Below are positions 54,813 to 64,000 of a DNA stretch of 64,000 nt, piece after piece. The translations under genes were made by a program, and so were the position numbers. Every line of letters starts with the position of its first letter. Within the stretch, counting starts at the first letter, position 1. Source of the stretch: Diphasiastrum complanatum (Eukaryota > Streptophyta > Lycopodiopsida > Lycopodiales > Lycopodiaceae); the NCBI GenBank assembly GCA_029204225.1, contig CM055101.1:39234444-39298443 (forward strand). The letters are read 5' to 3'. The notes beneath the pieces were generated by a model. It did not search any database. It had not been told where the DNA came from and saw only the letters and a program-made list of their open reading frames with translations.

Positions 54813-55430
54813 ACATGGAATATTCCCTAGAAACCAAGTATCAGTTTATTTCTTTTCACTTTTGTTTGTGCACAGATTTGATACATATTGAATAATTTTC
54901 ACCTATTTGTAGTTTCCTACAAGACATTTTTCTATCCACCAAACCTTATTAGGTAAGCACTTAGGATTCAAAAAATCAACAATGCATCACAAGTTAATCA
55001 CATCATCATTTGAAAGCAATAACACAAAGACAGGTCCCAAAATTTGTGGCATTCCAAACCAATATTAGATACATCACAAAATTTGTTGCATTGCAAAACC
55101 AAATGAGATACATTCCAAATTAGAATGTACATGGAATATTTCCTAGATACCAAATATCAATATGTCACTTTTCACTTTTGTCTGTGCACAGATTTGATAC
55201 ATAATTTCCACCTATTTGTAATTTCCTACAAGACATTTTTCTATCCACCAAACCTTATTGGGCTTACTTAGGTTCCAAAAAATCAACAGTGCATCACAAG
55301 TTAATCACATCATCATTTGAAAGCAATAACACAAAGACAAGTCCCAAAATTTGTGGCATTGCAAACCAATAGAAGATACATCACAAAATTTGTTGCATTG
55401 CAAAACCAAATGAGATATATCCCAAAATTT
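54813..55430. repeat. Tandem duplication of about 316 bp
   Basis: 54813-55128 and 55129-55430 are two diverged copies, both starting ACATGGAATATT and both containing CTACAAGACATTTTTCTATC and TGCATCACAAGTTAATCACA. Non-coding. Confidence 0.85.
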
Positions 55431-55568
55431 GTTGCACATTAGAGTAGCTAGAATTACACACCTAAAGACAATTCCAAATTAAACCTAAGATCCGCTTAGA
55501 CGTTAATCTAATATGTGCAAAATTCTATGACATAGCATACTATGTACCTTCTAAAATAGTGCAACTAG

Positions 55569-56155
55569 TCAAGTCTTCGATAATACATGAAACAACTCTT
55601 GCTCATCTAGGATGGGTTCGTGGATGAACATGTTCTCATTCACATCCAATCCCTTCACACGCAGATAAACAAAGTACATATGTTTGCATGAGATATATTT
55701 TTTCTTGGCAATGGACTTTTGGAAATCCATGCACGTGCATGATGGCTCAGTGGAAATTACAACATTGTATGTTTTTTCTGATTTGTTGCTATCAAAGCTT
55801 TCAATGACAAAGAACTCTTTTTTCTCTTGTGGTGTCCTAGTTATTTCTCACACATCAACGTCTAAAAGCAATGCTCTTTCTACTCTGTCGCTTGCCTCTT
55901 CATAAACATCGGATCTTCATCTCATTTTTTTACGTGCATGCGACATCGTATTTTTAGGATCCATGTCTTGGTTTTGTACTTGAGGATTACAATTGGGCAT
56001 ATCAATAGTTTTAGTAGTAGCGCTAGCTCGAAGATTTGTAGAACCCTCTGATTCCATCAAGTGCCTCGTCTCTACTATATATCCACCCATAGATAGTAAT
56101 CAAGTTCGTCTTGGGTTAATGAAGTTCCTTTTTGTACCATCCAACAATCTTTCAA
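55569..56155 (-). pseudogene. C-terminal part of a SWIM zinc-finger gene
   Basis: Minus-strand frame ending in TGA at 55569-55571. SCTCMDFQKSIAKKKYISCK plus HMYF gives CxC-x15-CxH, the SWIM zinc finger, followed by VKGLDVNENMFIHEPILDEQ. SWIM fingers occur in Mutator-like transposases, FAR1-type proteins and other nuclear proteins. In-frame stops lie at about 55848, 55917 and 56100. The N-terminal part is probably at 61011-61930, separated by the gypsy block 56.17-61.01 kb. Confidence 0.7.
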
Positions 56156-56167
56156 TTAAAGTCTAGT

Positions 56168-56631
56168 TGCGACTCCATCATGACCTTGGCACGGCCGGTC
56201 ACCAGAGGGCCTGAGGCCAAGTATTGGCAAGGGCCAGTGCCCGAGGAGGACACCTGTCCCAAGTTGGGACCGGTGCGTCACAAGCAGTGACCCAGTGTGG
56301 TCGCCTGACAAGTTGTCAGAGATGCGGTGTGTCTTGACCGTCGGGACCCTAGCCGTCAGTGATGAGATGCTAGCCGACAAGTAGTCGGGGTGACCAAGAG
56401 GGTCACAGGTCTTTGGCGAGGCACGGGGGTGGTACCCTATGAATCACTCAGTATTCACTAGTCATAGGGGCCAGGCATGCCAAGTGGACTGATCACCCAC
56501 AGGTGGATGCCATGTGCCAGTGACGGGAATAACAGGTAGAAGGACTCAAGGAGGGGGTGCCTATGGTTGGGAGGTTCATTCTACACACCGGCTTCTAGGA
56601 TTCACGAGCTTGGAGAGACTGGCTTGTGACA
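56168..56631 (+). repeat. Probable 5' LTR of the gypsy element
   Basis: GC-rich block starting around TGCGACTCC or TGACCTTGGCACGG and ending CTTGTGACA, just before a primer site. No second copy is in the window, so the left edge is approximate. Confidence 0.5.
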
Positions 56632-56633
56632 AT

Positions 56634-56645
56634 TGTATCAGAGCC
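56634..56645 (+). other. Primer binding site (initiator tRNA-Met)
   Basis: TGTATCAGAGCC, one base from the initiator-Met complement, two bases after the LTR end. Confidence 0.75.
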
Positions 56646-57604
56646 TCATTCTAGAGAGAGAAAATGTTGTTCTAGAGAGAGAAAATATAGAAATTGTCAG
56701 ATTTTGCTTGTTTTTTAAGGATTTTGGAGGGAGAAAACGTGGGAGACATATCGAAGAAGTAAGGTGAGCCTCCATCGCTGCTGTTCCAGCTTACAAGGAG
56801 CCACAAAAATCCGTTTTTAGGGAGAAAAATTAGGTAAATTTTTTCAGATGTTCCATCGTCCTCCTATACCAGTTTTCCAACGCTGAAAGAGAAGAAAAGA
56901 GTTTCAAACTTGTAGAGTTTTCGGGGCACCAATTGCTACCGATCTAACGCATCTTTTCCAGCAATTCCAATACTATTTGGAAGATCTATTACCATCCAAA
57001 AAACGTGGAGATTGCAGTGCTAATCTAGCGCCCTCCTACAGCTTCTCATATCATTGGAAAGAAAAGAAAAAGTCCATATAATCTGATTAAACGTGGGGTG
57101 GTTCATTTTTTACAGCTTCAGTTCACTTATCTCATACCTGTTTCTAGCAGCGGAACTGAGGCATACTTGTTGTAATCAAACGGTGGCTAGAAAGAAGTTT
57201 TTTCTAAAAGCCTAATCAGCACTAATCTGAGGACACATTAATACTCCAATTTGTGAGAAAACTAGAGCGCTGCTCTAGCATCAATTTAGCACCTATTTCT
57301 GATAGCTCTAGCGCTGATTTTGGAATCCACAACATCCAAAAGTTATGGAAGCAGCAGACCAAAGCTGTTCTGAAGCTATTTGAAAGAAGCATTGTGGTCC
57401 AATCAGACAACATCTATTGTAGTCTACCATTTTTCTGAAGGGATTCCTTTGTTTGGATTCCATGGAGAACTCATCTTTTTCTCTTTTCTTTCTTTGCTTT
57501 TTTGTAGTTTTTTTTTTAAAAAAAAGGTCAAATTTCCCTTCTCTTCTTGTTTTATTACGTGCAATTTCTAGTTTGATTTTGTTCTGTATTTGTTTTATTA
57601 CATA
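56646..57604 (+). other. Leader of the gypsy element
   Basis: No coding frame. TTCTAGAGAGAGAAAATGTT lies in a direct repeat (56650 and 56671). Confidence 0.6.
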
Positions 57605-58440
57605 ATGGAGGAAGATAGAGTAGATATTCCACTAAGTCCACCCATTGATCTTCCATCACCACCACCCAGCCCTGTGCTTAGTCCTGCCCATAATCCGCCT
57701 ACGGTGCATGCCCGCTTGCCTGCTGGTACTTCCCCTTCTATGCAAGCTCGCATGGATAGTGTGGAAAAGACCGTTGCAGAGATGTGAGCGATGATATTAG
57801 TTGGTGGTTATGCATCTTCCTCGCAGTATGCTCCACCTTATCCATCTTCTGCGGTTCGTCCTATATTACCTCCACCATATCCATAAGACAAAGATATTAA
57901 ACCTACCCGTTTCGCTGGAAACACTCCCCAACGCAATACTGATATCGTAGATCAGTGATTGCATAAGTGGGAAGAGTATTTTGATTTAAAACGGTCCCCA
58001 ACTGATGAGGGTTGGCAGATCCGCAAGGCTGCTTACCATTTCACTGATTTTGCTGACAGGTGGTGGCGCAAGTTGTTGAAGTCTAATCAGGCTCCATCCA
58101 CCTGGGCTGAGTTTAAGCAAGCTTTCAGAGCTCAATTTATTCCTCCTCATGAGCATGTGCGTGCGACGAATGCTTGGCTTTTGCATCATCAGAGACAGTA
58201 CATGGTGCAGGAATATGCTGATAGGTATCGTGAGACACTTATCAAGATTTCGGAAGAGATTCCCGAGTGGCTGGTAGTCCACAAGTTCATATTTGGCCTT
58301 CGTGAAGAGTTGAGGCCTTCAGTGCTTAATGAAGGGTGCAAGACCTTAGAAGAGGCAGTTGCTACAGCTCTCAACTTTGAAGGTAATGTGCGCACCAAGG
58401 CTGAATCTGGAGTGCCAAGCTGGCCTCAATTTCCAGATAG
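57605..58440 (+). pseudogene. Gypsy gag
   Basis: Starts MEEDRVDIPLSPPIDLPSPP. Stops occur at 57785, about 57885 and 57956. From 57959 the capsid domain is open: KWEEYFDLKRSPTDEGWQIR, FADRWWRKLLKSNQAPSTWA, EFKQAFRAQFIPPHEHVRAT, EYADRYRETLIKISEEIPEW, the retrotransposon gag family signature. The zinc knuckle is missing; the frame jumps from capsid to protease. Confidence 0.85.
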
Positions 58441-58597
58441 TGAGCTGATACGCATGAGGGGAAAGCTAGAAGGTCATGACATGCTCGTCTTGTTTGACAC
58501 CGGTTCTTCACATAATATCATCAATTCTCGTGTGGTGAAGAAATTTCACTTGGCTACTGTTCCATCTGATTACCAGTATACTGTTGAGACATGGTAA
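58441..58597 (+). pseudogene. Gypsy aspartic protease
   Basis: In the same frame as gag: GHDMLVLFDTGSSHNIINSR has the DTGSS active site. The frame ends soon after (YTVETW). 58600-58955 is non-coding remnant between protease and RT. Confidence 0.8.
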
Positions 58598-58955
58598 GGA
58601 AACAAAGATTTGGGATGAAAGAATCTGTCAGGCATCTTTGTCTATTCAGACATATACCGAGAAGTTAGATTTAAATCACATGTGTATAAGTTCGGGCATG
58701 AGGGTATGTCTCATGTCTTAAAGGGGGGAGAGACCATCTGTTGAGGGTCCTCTTGTTACCTGTATGCAAATAAGGAGAATGGAGATTCAATATTTGTGGT
58801 TGTGTTATGTGAATGTTGATTCCAGTTTTGATTCTTATGTTGATAATAATCAGATAAGCACACTTACTAATAAACCACAAGAAGCTTCATTTACTTTTGC
58901 ATCCCCTAGTGCACATGTATTTGCATTATAGCCTATATGTGACCCAATAAGTGAG

Positions 58956-59830
58956 TTGGAGAAGTCCATCCGCACGCAGTTTAAACATGTGCTAATTAGT
59001 AATATGCCAGAGGAATTGCCGCCTAGTCGGAACGTTGATCATCGTGTTGAGCTCGTTCTAGAGGCAAGTCCAGTATGTAGGCCTCCTTATAGGATGAGCC
59101 TAAAAGATGAAGGAGAATTCAGAAAGATGTTGGAGGAGTATCTCAAGCTGGGGTACATCCGTCCGAGTTATTCACCTTTCGCCTCTCCTATTTGACTTGT
59201 TAAGAAAAAGGATGGTAGTTTCCGGATGTGTGTAGATTATAGGGGATTGAATAAGATCACTATAAAGCATAGGTATCCAATGCCCATGATTGATGATCTA
59301 CTGGATGCGTTGCAAGGTGCAACCATTTTCAATAAGATAGATCTCAAAAGTGGATATCATCAAATACAGATTCGAGATGAAGACGTCTAGAAGACGGCCT
59401 TCCAAACCCGTTTCGGTCATTATGAATTTTTGGTTATGCCATTTGGGTTAACCAATGCCCCAGCCACATTCATGATGCTCATGAACGATGTCTTGCGAGA
59501 CTATATGGGCAAGTTTATCGTCAATTTTATTGACGATATATTGGTTTTTAGTAAAGCCGTTGAGGATCATGAGATTCATCTCAAGACCATTTTGGACAAG
59601 TTACAAGCTTCTGTCTTGTATGCCAATGCTTAGAAGACAGAGTTGCGTAAGACTCGTGTCGAGTATTTGGGTCATGTAGTGGCAGTTGAGGGTATTTCGG
59701 TTGACCAAGCCAAGGTGGCTGTGGTTAAGAAGTGGCCGAGGCCTGCCGATATACGCCAATTACAGTCTTTCTTAGGCTTTTGTAAGTTCTATCGGCAGTT
59801 TGTTAGGAATTATTCCTGGATAGCTCCCCC
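58956..59830 (+). pseudogene. Gypsy RT and start of RNase H
   Basis: [78 protein letters not shown] and the catalytic [10 protein letters not shown] are all present. There are single stops near 59195, 59388 and 59632. The thumb (LGHVVAVEGISVDQAKVAVV, LQSFLGFCKFYRQFVRNYSW) leads into RNase H, which is cut off. Confidence 0.9.
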
Positions 59831-61010
59831 TCCACGCCAAGAAGCTGTACAAATGGATACAGGGATTGATTCGAGCATGGACCAGGGGGGAGCTCCAGAT
59901 CTAGCAGATCAACCGCCAACCATACCGGTAGTACAAGTAGGTCCATCCTCATCAAGGACAAGACATTTATTCAGAAGGCCCATCAGTGTCGAGGACCAGA
60001 TCCAGACCTTCTTAAAGCAACACCCGCATGAGTCCTCGCGTGGTGGATGGGTTCTGAAATTTAAGACCTCCGAGATCGAGGCCGGCAAAGACTTGGACAA
60101 AATACCTGCACTGGGAGGGCAACCGGCATGGAGAATCACGATTTTTGAGAAAACTCCGGTAGTATCATTTAATTAAGATTCGGCAAGAAGCCAATAAAAG
60201 TCCCCAATAACTTCATATTGCAGGTGTGGTGGGATTGCCACCAGTTTTGGTGGGGGATACTGTTGGAGGGTTTGCAGAACCCCAAGGCAATTCTAACCCT
60301 AGTTAATAAGTGAAAGGGATTTGGCACCCTGTGTGTGTAAGTCCAACCCGATGATCACATAGTTATTTGATTGATTAGTTAGAAGTTAATAAAGGACTTT
60401 AGGCCTTTTTGCGGGACTTTTAATGTCGCAGGGCCTAGATGTCAAGTTAGTGAATAAAGTTGGGTCTCCCTCCAATTTTGATGGTTCCCACACTTTTTTA
60501 AATTTGAATAAAAAGAGAGGCAAGATTGGACCAATAGGATTCAGAGGCCAGGGTCCTCCTCTCTACTATAAAAAGGGACCAACTCGAGTTGCTCCTCATG
60601 TTTATTTCCTCATTTCAATAAAGCATATTGGTTCTCTTTAGAAATGGATTGATGAATGTCCTTGCTCTTCCTCTCTTTTCCTCCATTTCTCATGCTTTCT
60701 TTGGATTTTGCTAATTGTTGGATCTGATCATTATTGGGATTGCTATTTCTTATGCTTTTTGTGGAGAGAGAGAAGAGTAAGTTTCTATCATTGTTGTGGA
60801 TTTAGGGTTAATGGAAGTAGGGTTAATGGATGTAGTGTTAATGCTTAGTGTTAATGGATGTTAGATGTAGATCCTCCATTCATGTTGAAAGTTGAACTAT
60901 ACTATCGCTCTCATGGGAACGAACCTCCGCGTGACAACTAACTCCGTCTCTTTGATGCTAGATTGACTAGATCTTGGATTCAGGTTAGGCAAGGAAAGAA
61001 ACCCACTACA
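59831..61010 (+). mobile_element. 3' end of an LTR element related to 11619-13811
   Basis: 59831-60174 is an open stretch joined in frame to the gypsy RT (PPPRQEAVQMDTGIDSSMDQ ... RTRHLFRRPISVEDQIQTFL, WRITIFEKTPVVSFN), of unknown function. Then comes GCCACCAGTTTTGGTGGGGG and the LTR at 60261. Its own 5' part is absent. Confidence 0.7.
60261..61010 (+). repeat. LTR of the TGTTGGAGGG family (third copy)
   Basis: Starts TGTTGGAGGGTTTGCAGAAC and ends CCCACTACA, with the shared CTTTTTGCGGGACTTTTAAT and TCTCATGGGAACGA blocks. More diverged from the two copies at 11.6 and 13.1 kb than they are from each other. Confidence 0.9.
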
Positions 61011-61930
61011 GTTGAGTTAATGCAACATAAGATATCTACAAAATACCTTCTGTTGTTTGTAGTAGGTTCAATAGAAGCAAGGGGCTCTTGCAATTTTTCT
61101 TCTGTAATATTTTCGTGCATGTTGACTCCCAACAAGTGTTCTGATATCAAATATTTTTCCATTTGATGACAAACTATGCCTAGAGATTTGAGGTTCTCCA
61201 AACTAACAGTTTTTGCAACCTAGTTTTCCATATTTTTAAGCTGAAACTTGACTACCCAATTTTAAAAGCATGTTCATGAATACCCACATGAATTTCCAAC
61301 CTAGTGTACCTAGCATCATGTGGAATGCAATAGTAGATTTTTGCTTGACAAATCTTCACACATTGTGGAAACTCACCACAATAAGTACATTTTAAAGTAC
61401 CACAATTATTACAAGCAATACCAGTAGAACGTTGTAAGACGACCTATGAAATGCAATTGATTTTTTTTCACGAAATGATAAAAAGAAGTTGCATAAAACA
61501 TTTATACATTCAAAACCCTCGCCACAAGCCGAAACACGAATTACACCAGCAAATCCCTGAAAGATTGTCGTAGAGTATTGAACCCAGTTATGACAATCAT
61601 AGGCTCTCGGCATTCCATCCATTGCAGATAGTTGAGAAGGTGGTAGCTTGAAACAAACATTCCCATTGTAAGTTGTCGGAATTTTGTTCACTTTGATGGG
61701 CACTACACAAAAACCCATCAATTTTTTCAATTTGCTTGCAAATGGAAGTGTTTGCAGGACATTCAAAATGCTCCATTGCTTAGACATGTTACTTTTTGAA
61801 ACAAAGTCGCCCTTCGAATTTCCACTACAATATCTTCATCTACAGAATTGGACTTCGTGCAATCCCCCCTGTAGAGGTAGACATCTCTCTGAACAAACAA
61901 AAAAATAATTCTCCTCTCAAACAAGCTGCA
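61011..61930 (-). pseudogene. N-terminal part of the SWIM gene
   Basis: 61392-61787 gives KIPTTYNGNVCFKLPPSQLS, GMPRAYDCHNWVQYSTTIFQ and FAGVIRVSACGEGFECINVL. After a frameshift near 61440, 61250-61440 gives a Cys-rich segment (CNNCGTLKCTYCGEFPQC) with YTRLEIHVGIHEHAFKIG. 60980-61201 continues (MEKYLISEHLLGVNMHENIT). The frame runs into the LTR at 61010. Upstream to about 61930 there are further coding-like pieces (VYLYRGDCTKSNSVDEDIVV). I recall a Cys-rich N-part with a C-terminal SWIM finger as a recurrent architecture in plants and other eukaryotes, but cannot name it. Confidence 0.55.
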
Positions 61931-62640
61931 AAATACTTCTACATAAGGCTACTACGAAGCTTATGAAACAACTGAATGTCATATTATTGAACCAACTCCA
62001 TGGCGAAAAGTGGTGTGCAGAAGATAGGTCTAGCTCGAAAAGAAACGAATGAAAATAATTCGTGGTCTAGAAAGAAAACTTTTTGTGCATGGCAAAATAA
62101 ACTATCTTCATCTTTCCAATGCATGACTACGCCTATCAATTTCAAACAAGACAATAGTGATAGAAATCATGTTTGAACTTATAGTAACTAACTTTGAAAT
62201 CACCAATACTATAGTGATTACGTAGCCAAAAAATTAAGCATCGAAAAATTATTAGCCAAATAATTAGTCGCGAATTGTTCGCAAATTAGTCGCGAAGAAA
62301 TACAAAAACGCATACATTCTGAGACGAAAGCTGAACGCATTGAAAGATAGTGTTGATTTGATTCAATATAAAAATGTAACAGAAGTAAATGACTACAATA
62401 AGTTGCGGATCGAAGCCGTGTACTCTATGCTAACTCTGAACGGCTAAAATGAAAGTCTGAACTAATGCGCAATGCTGATAAGCAGTGGCATAATAGCAAT
62501 CTCTAAAACAACTCTAAGAAGTGAGCTAGAATACTCAGGAGTGTTCAAGCTCACAAGCTTGAGAGAGAGAGAGCTAACTATTCAAATGCTTCTGATAGTT
62601 CTAATTTTCAATGAGTTTCAGATTATTTTAGATGATTGAA
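61931..62640 (-). repeat. Probable decayed LTR of the copia at 62.6-63.6 kb
   Basis: 62122-62300 shares GCATGACTACGCCTATCA, AGTGAT.GAAATCA, TTACGTAG.CAAA and TTAGTCGCGAATT words with the LTR at 48541-49559, including the TTAGTCGCGAA motif twice. There are no clear edges. Confidence 0.4.
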
Positions 62641-63629
62641 ATTTTATGAATATGAACAGCTTGATTATCACAAAATAATACGTCGGAGCATATTGATTCA
62701 GACCGATATTTGAGAGTAAGTTCCTCAACCAAATTGCTTCATTTGTAGCTTGAGAGGCTGCGATATACCCTGATTTAGTGGAAGATAGAGCTATCGAAGA
62801 TTGCTTGCGACTGTTCCAGAAAATTGGACTATTGTTGAGGAAGAATGTAAAATCCGGAAGTAGACTTACAAGTGTCTACATCTCCTGTCCAACTTGCATC
62901 TGTGTAACCACTGAGGAAATTGAGTTTGTTGTTGCCGACTGCTCCATAACAAATGCAAAAGTCCATAGTAGCTCGGAGATATCTCATGACTCTGATAAGA
63001 GTCTTCCAATGTGTTATACCAGGATTAGTCATAAATTGACTAAGAGAGCTGACTGTAAAAGCTATGTCTGGCCTGGTACAAATCATGGCGTACAAAAGAG
63101 ATCCTATAATAGAATGGTAAGGATACTCAAACATCTGCTGCTTCTCATGAATTGTTTGGCGACATTGGTCCTTTGACGATTTGAGTCTTGGTTCCATTGG
63201 TGAGAGAGCTAACTTGCAATTCATCAGATTATATCTGACTAACATGTTATAGATGTACATCTGTTGTGTAATGTAGACCAACTTCTGTTTTCTATCTTTG
63301 TGAATTTGTATACCAAGGCAAAAATGAGCTTCACCCAGATCGGTCATGTCAAATTCAAAAGATAGCATTGTCTTGGCTTTTTTTATCAAATCGGTACTAT
63401 TGCTGAAAAGAAATGTATCATCTATGTACAAAGTGATAATGATAAAAGACTCCTGCACTTCTTTGAAGTAAACGTTTGAATCTGAAGAGCTAGGGGTATA
63501 GTCGTGATCAGTAAGGAAAGTATTGATCCTCTGAAACCATGCTCGAGTAGATTGCTTCAAGCCATAAAGTGCCTTATGGAGTTTACACACATGATCGATA
63601 ATATAACCTTCGGGTTGCACCATGTAAAT
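62641..63629 (-). pseudogene. Copia RT and RNase H
   Basis: 62829-63644 is open for 271 codons: VQPEGYIIDHVCKLHKALYG, the catalytic box as LYIDDTFLFSNS, EFDMTDLGEAHFCLGIQIHK, PDIAFTVSSLSQFMTNPGIT and YTDASWTGDVDTCKSTSGFY. After a frame change RNase H continues to about 62640 (IALSSTKSGYIAASQATNEA, the usual Glu of TEAEY changed). The same family as the scrap at 11350-11618. Its 5' side is cut by an LTR at 63630. Confidence 0.9.
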
Positions 63630-64000
63630 TGTAAAAATTGGCAAAAGCTAACTTGATCAAATCTTGTAAATACCATTATGACTAGTACATATCATCATCA
63701 GACATGTGTGGATCCTGTTCCCACATGTGAAATAAATGCATTTATCATTTAGATGAGTCATATAGGTTGTACATACCATTTCATTTGAGATCTAGTGGCT
63801 AAAATGGCCAAAATCTAGTTTTCTAGCTATATGCCACTTCACATCATGTTATTGGTAGAAAAAGATATCTCACATGGATAGGAGTGATCTCACACGTGCC
63901 AAGGACTGTTCATATGTGTGAAAACATCAGTAGTAGGTGAGATCCAACTTGTAGTAGATATTTGTGCAAGTCCCTATAAATTAGAAAAATTGCCAAAGAA
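63630..64000 (+). repeat. Start of a copia-type LTR running off the window
   Basis: TGTAAAAATTGGCAAAAGC resembles the start of the intact copia LTR (TGTGAAAATTGTCAAC), and the interior has CACACGTG and TATGTGTGAAAA words as in that lineage. It interrupts RT of the neighbouring element. The rest lies outside. Confidence 0.5.

Larger units (their letters stand above)
56168..59830 (+). mobile_element. Ty3/gypsy element, truncated in RNase H
   Basis: Probable LTR 56168-56631, primer site, leader, gag, protease and RT on the plus strand. RNase H begins at about 59643 and is lost at about 59830 (RNYSWIA), where a different element's 3' end starts. The initiator-Met primer and gag type suit a chromovirus-like lineage, but integrase is absent, so this is not certain. 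Confidence 0.75.

Noticed and set aside
54813-55430. CRISPR-like array
   Set aside because: Only two long diverged units without spacers, in a eukaryotic context.
62778-63176. Plus-strand 132-codon frame
   Set aside because: It is antisense to a well-supported copia RT/RNase H region on the minus strand.

Overview
This window looks like a land-plant nuclear chromosome, in a gene-poor zone packed with nested retrotransposons. The evidence is several Ty1/copia lineages and two Ty3/gypsy lineages, primer sites matching plant initiator-tRNA-Met and tRNA-Asp, a tRNA-derived SINE, GT-AG introns, long GA/CA microsatellites and generally AT-rich DNA. I cannot name the species. I see no intact ordinary host gene; nearly every coding signal is a mobile-element protein or a broken gene.

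Layout. 1-1.9 kb: copia remnant (-). 2.5-11.3 kb: a copia element (-) whose 3' LTR was split by a second copia element (2989-9592, both LTRs present). 11.35-13.8 kb: a copia RT scrap carrying a complete short non-autonomous LTR element (11619-13811). 13.8-16.5 kb: mostly unexplained AT-rich DNA. 16.5-26.8 kb: a degenerate copia (-) split by an intact young copia (17887-24302, one 1312-residue gag-pol frame, near-identical 655-bp LTRs, perfect 5-bp target duplication). 26.8-31.6 kb: a decayed gypsy element (+), followed by a low-complexity ORF that is itself interrupted. 33.39-40.81 kb: an unusual unit bounded by inverted repeats. 42-52.4 kb: copia pieces in both orientations, one carrying a SINE. 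52.5-55.4 kb: microsatellites, a copia gag/protease piece and a tandem duplication. 55.6-61.9 kb: a broken SWIM zinc-finger gene (-) whose halves are separated by a chimeric gypsy block. 62-64 kb: a copia RT/RNase H piece (-) and the start of another LTR.

The most interesting part is 33.39-40.81 kb. Imperfect inverted repeats (20 of 21 bases match in the core) enclose four genes in two convergent pairs, with a 66-bp hairpin in the middle. Gene A (+) has introns and a CX3CX9CX2C motif. Gene B (+) has a TATA box and is unrecognised. Gene C (-) encodes a histone H3-like protein: the exact H3 tail start MARTKQTAR, a long disordered Q/S/P-rich insert, then an H3 histone fold. Gene D (-) has a BAH-like N-terminal region. 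All are mildly damaged by stops or frameshifts. A transposon-like unit carrying a histone H3 variant is, to my knowledge, not a standard plant element. That reading is inference from sequence alone.
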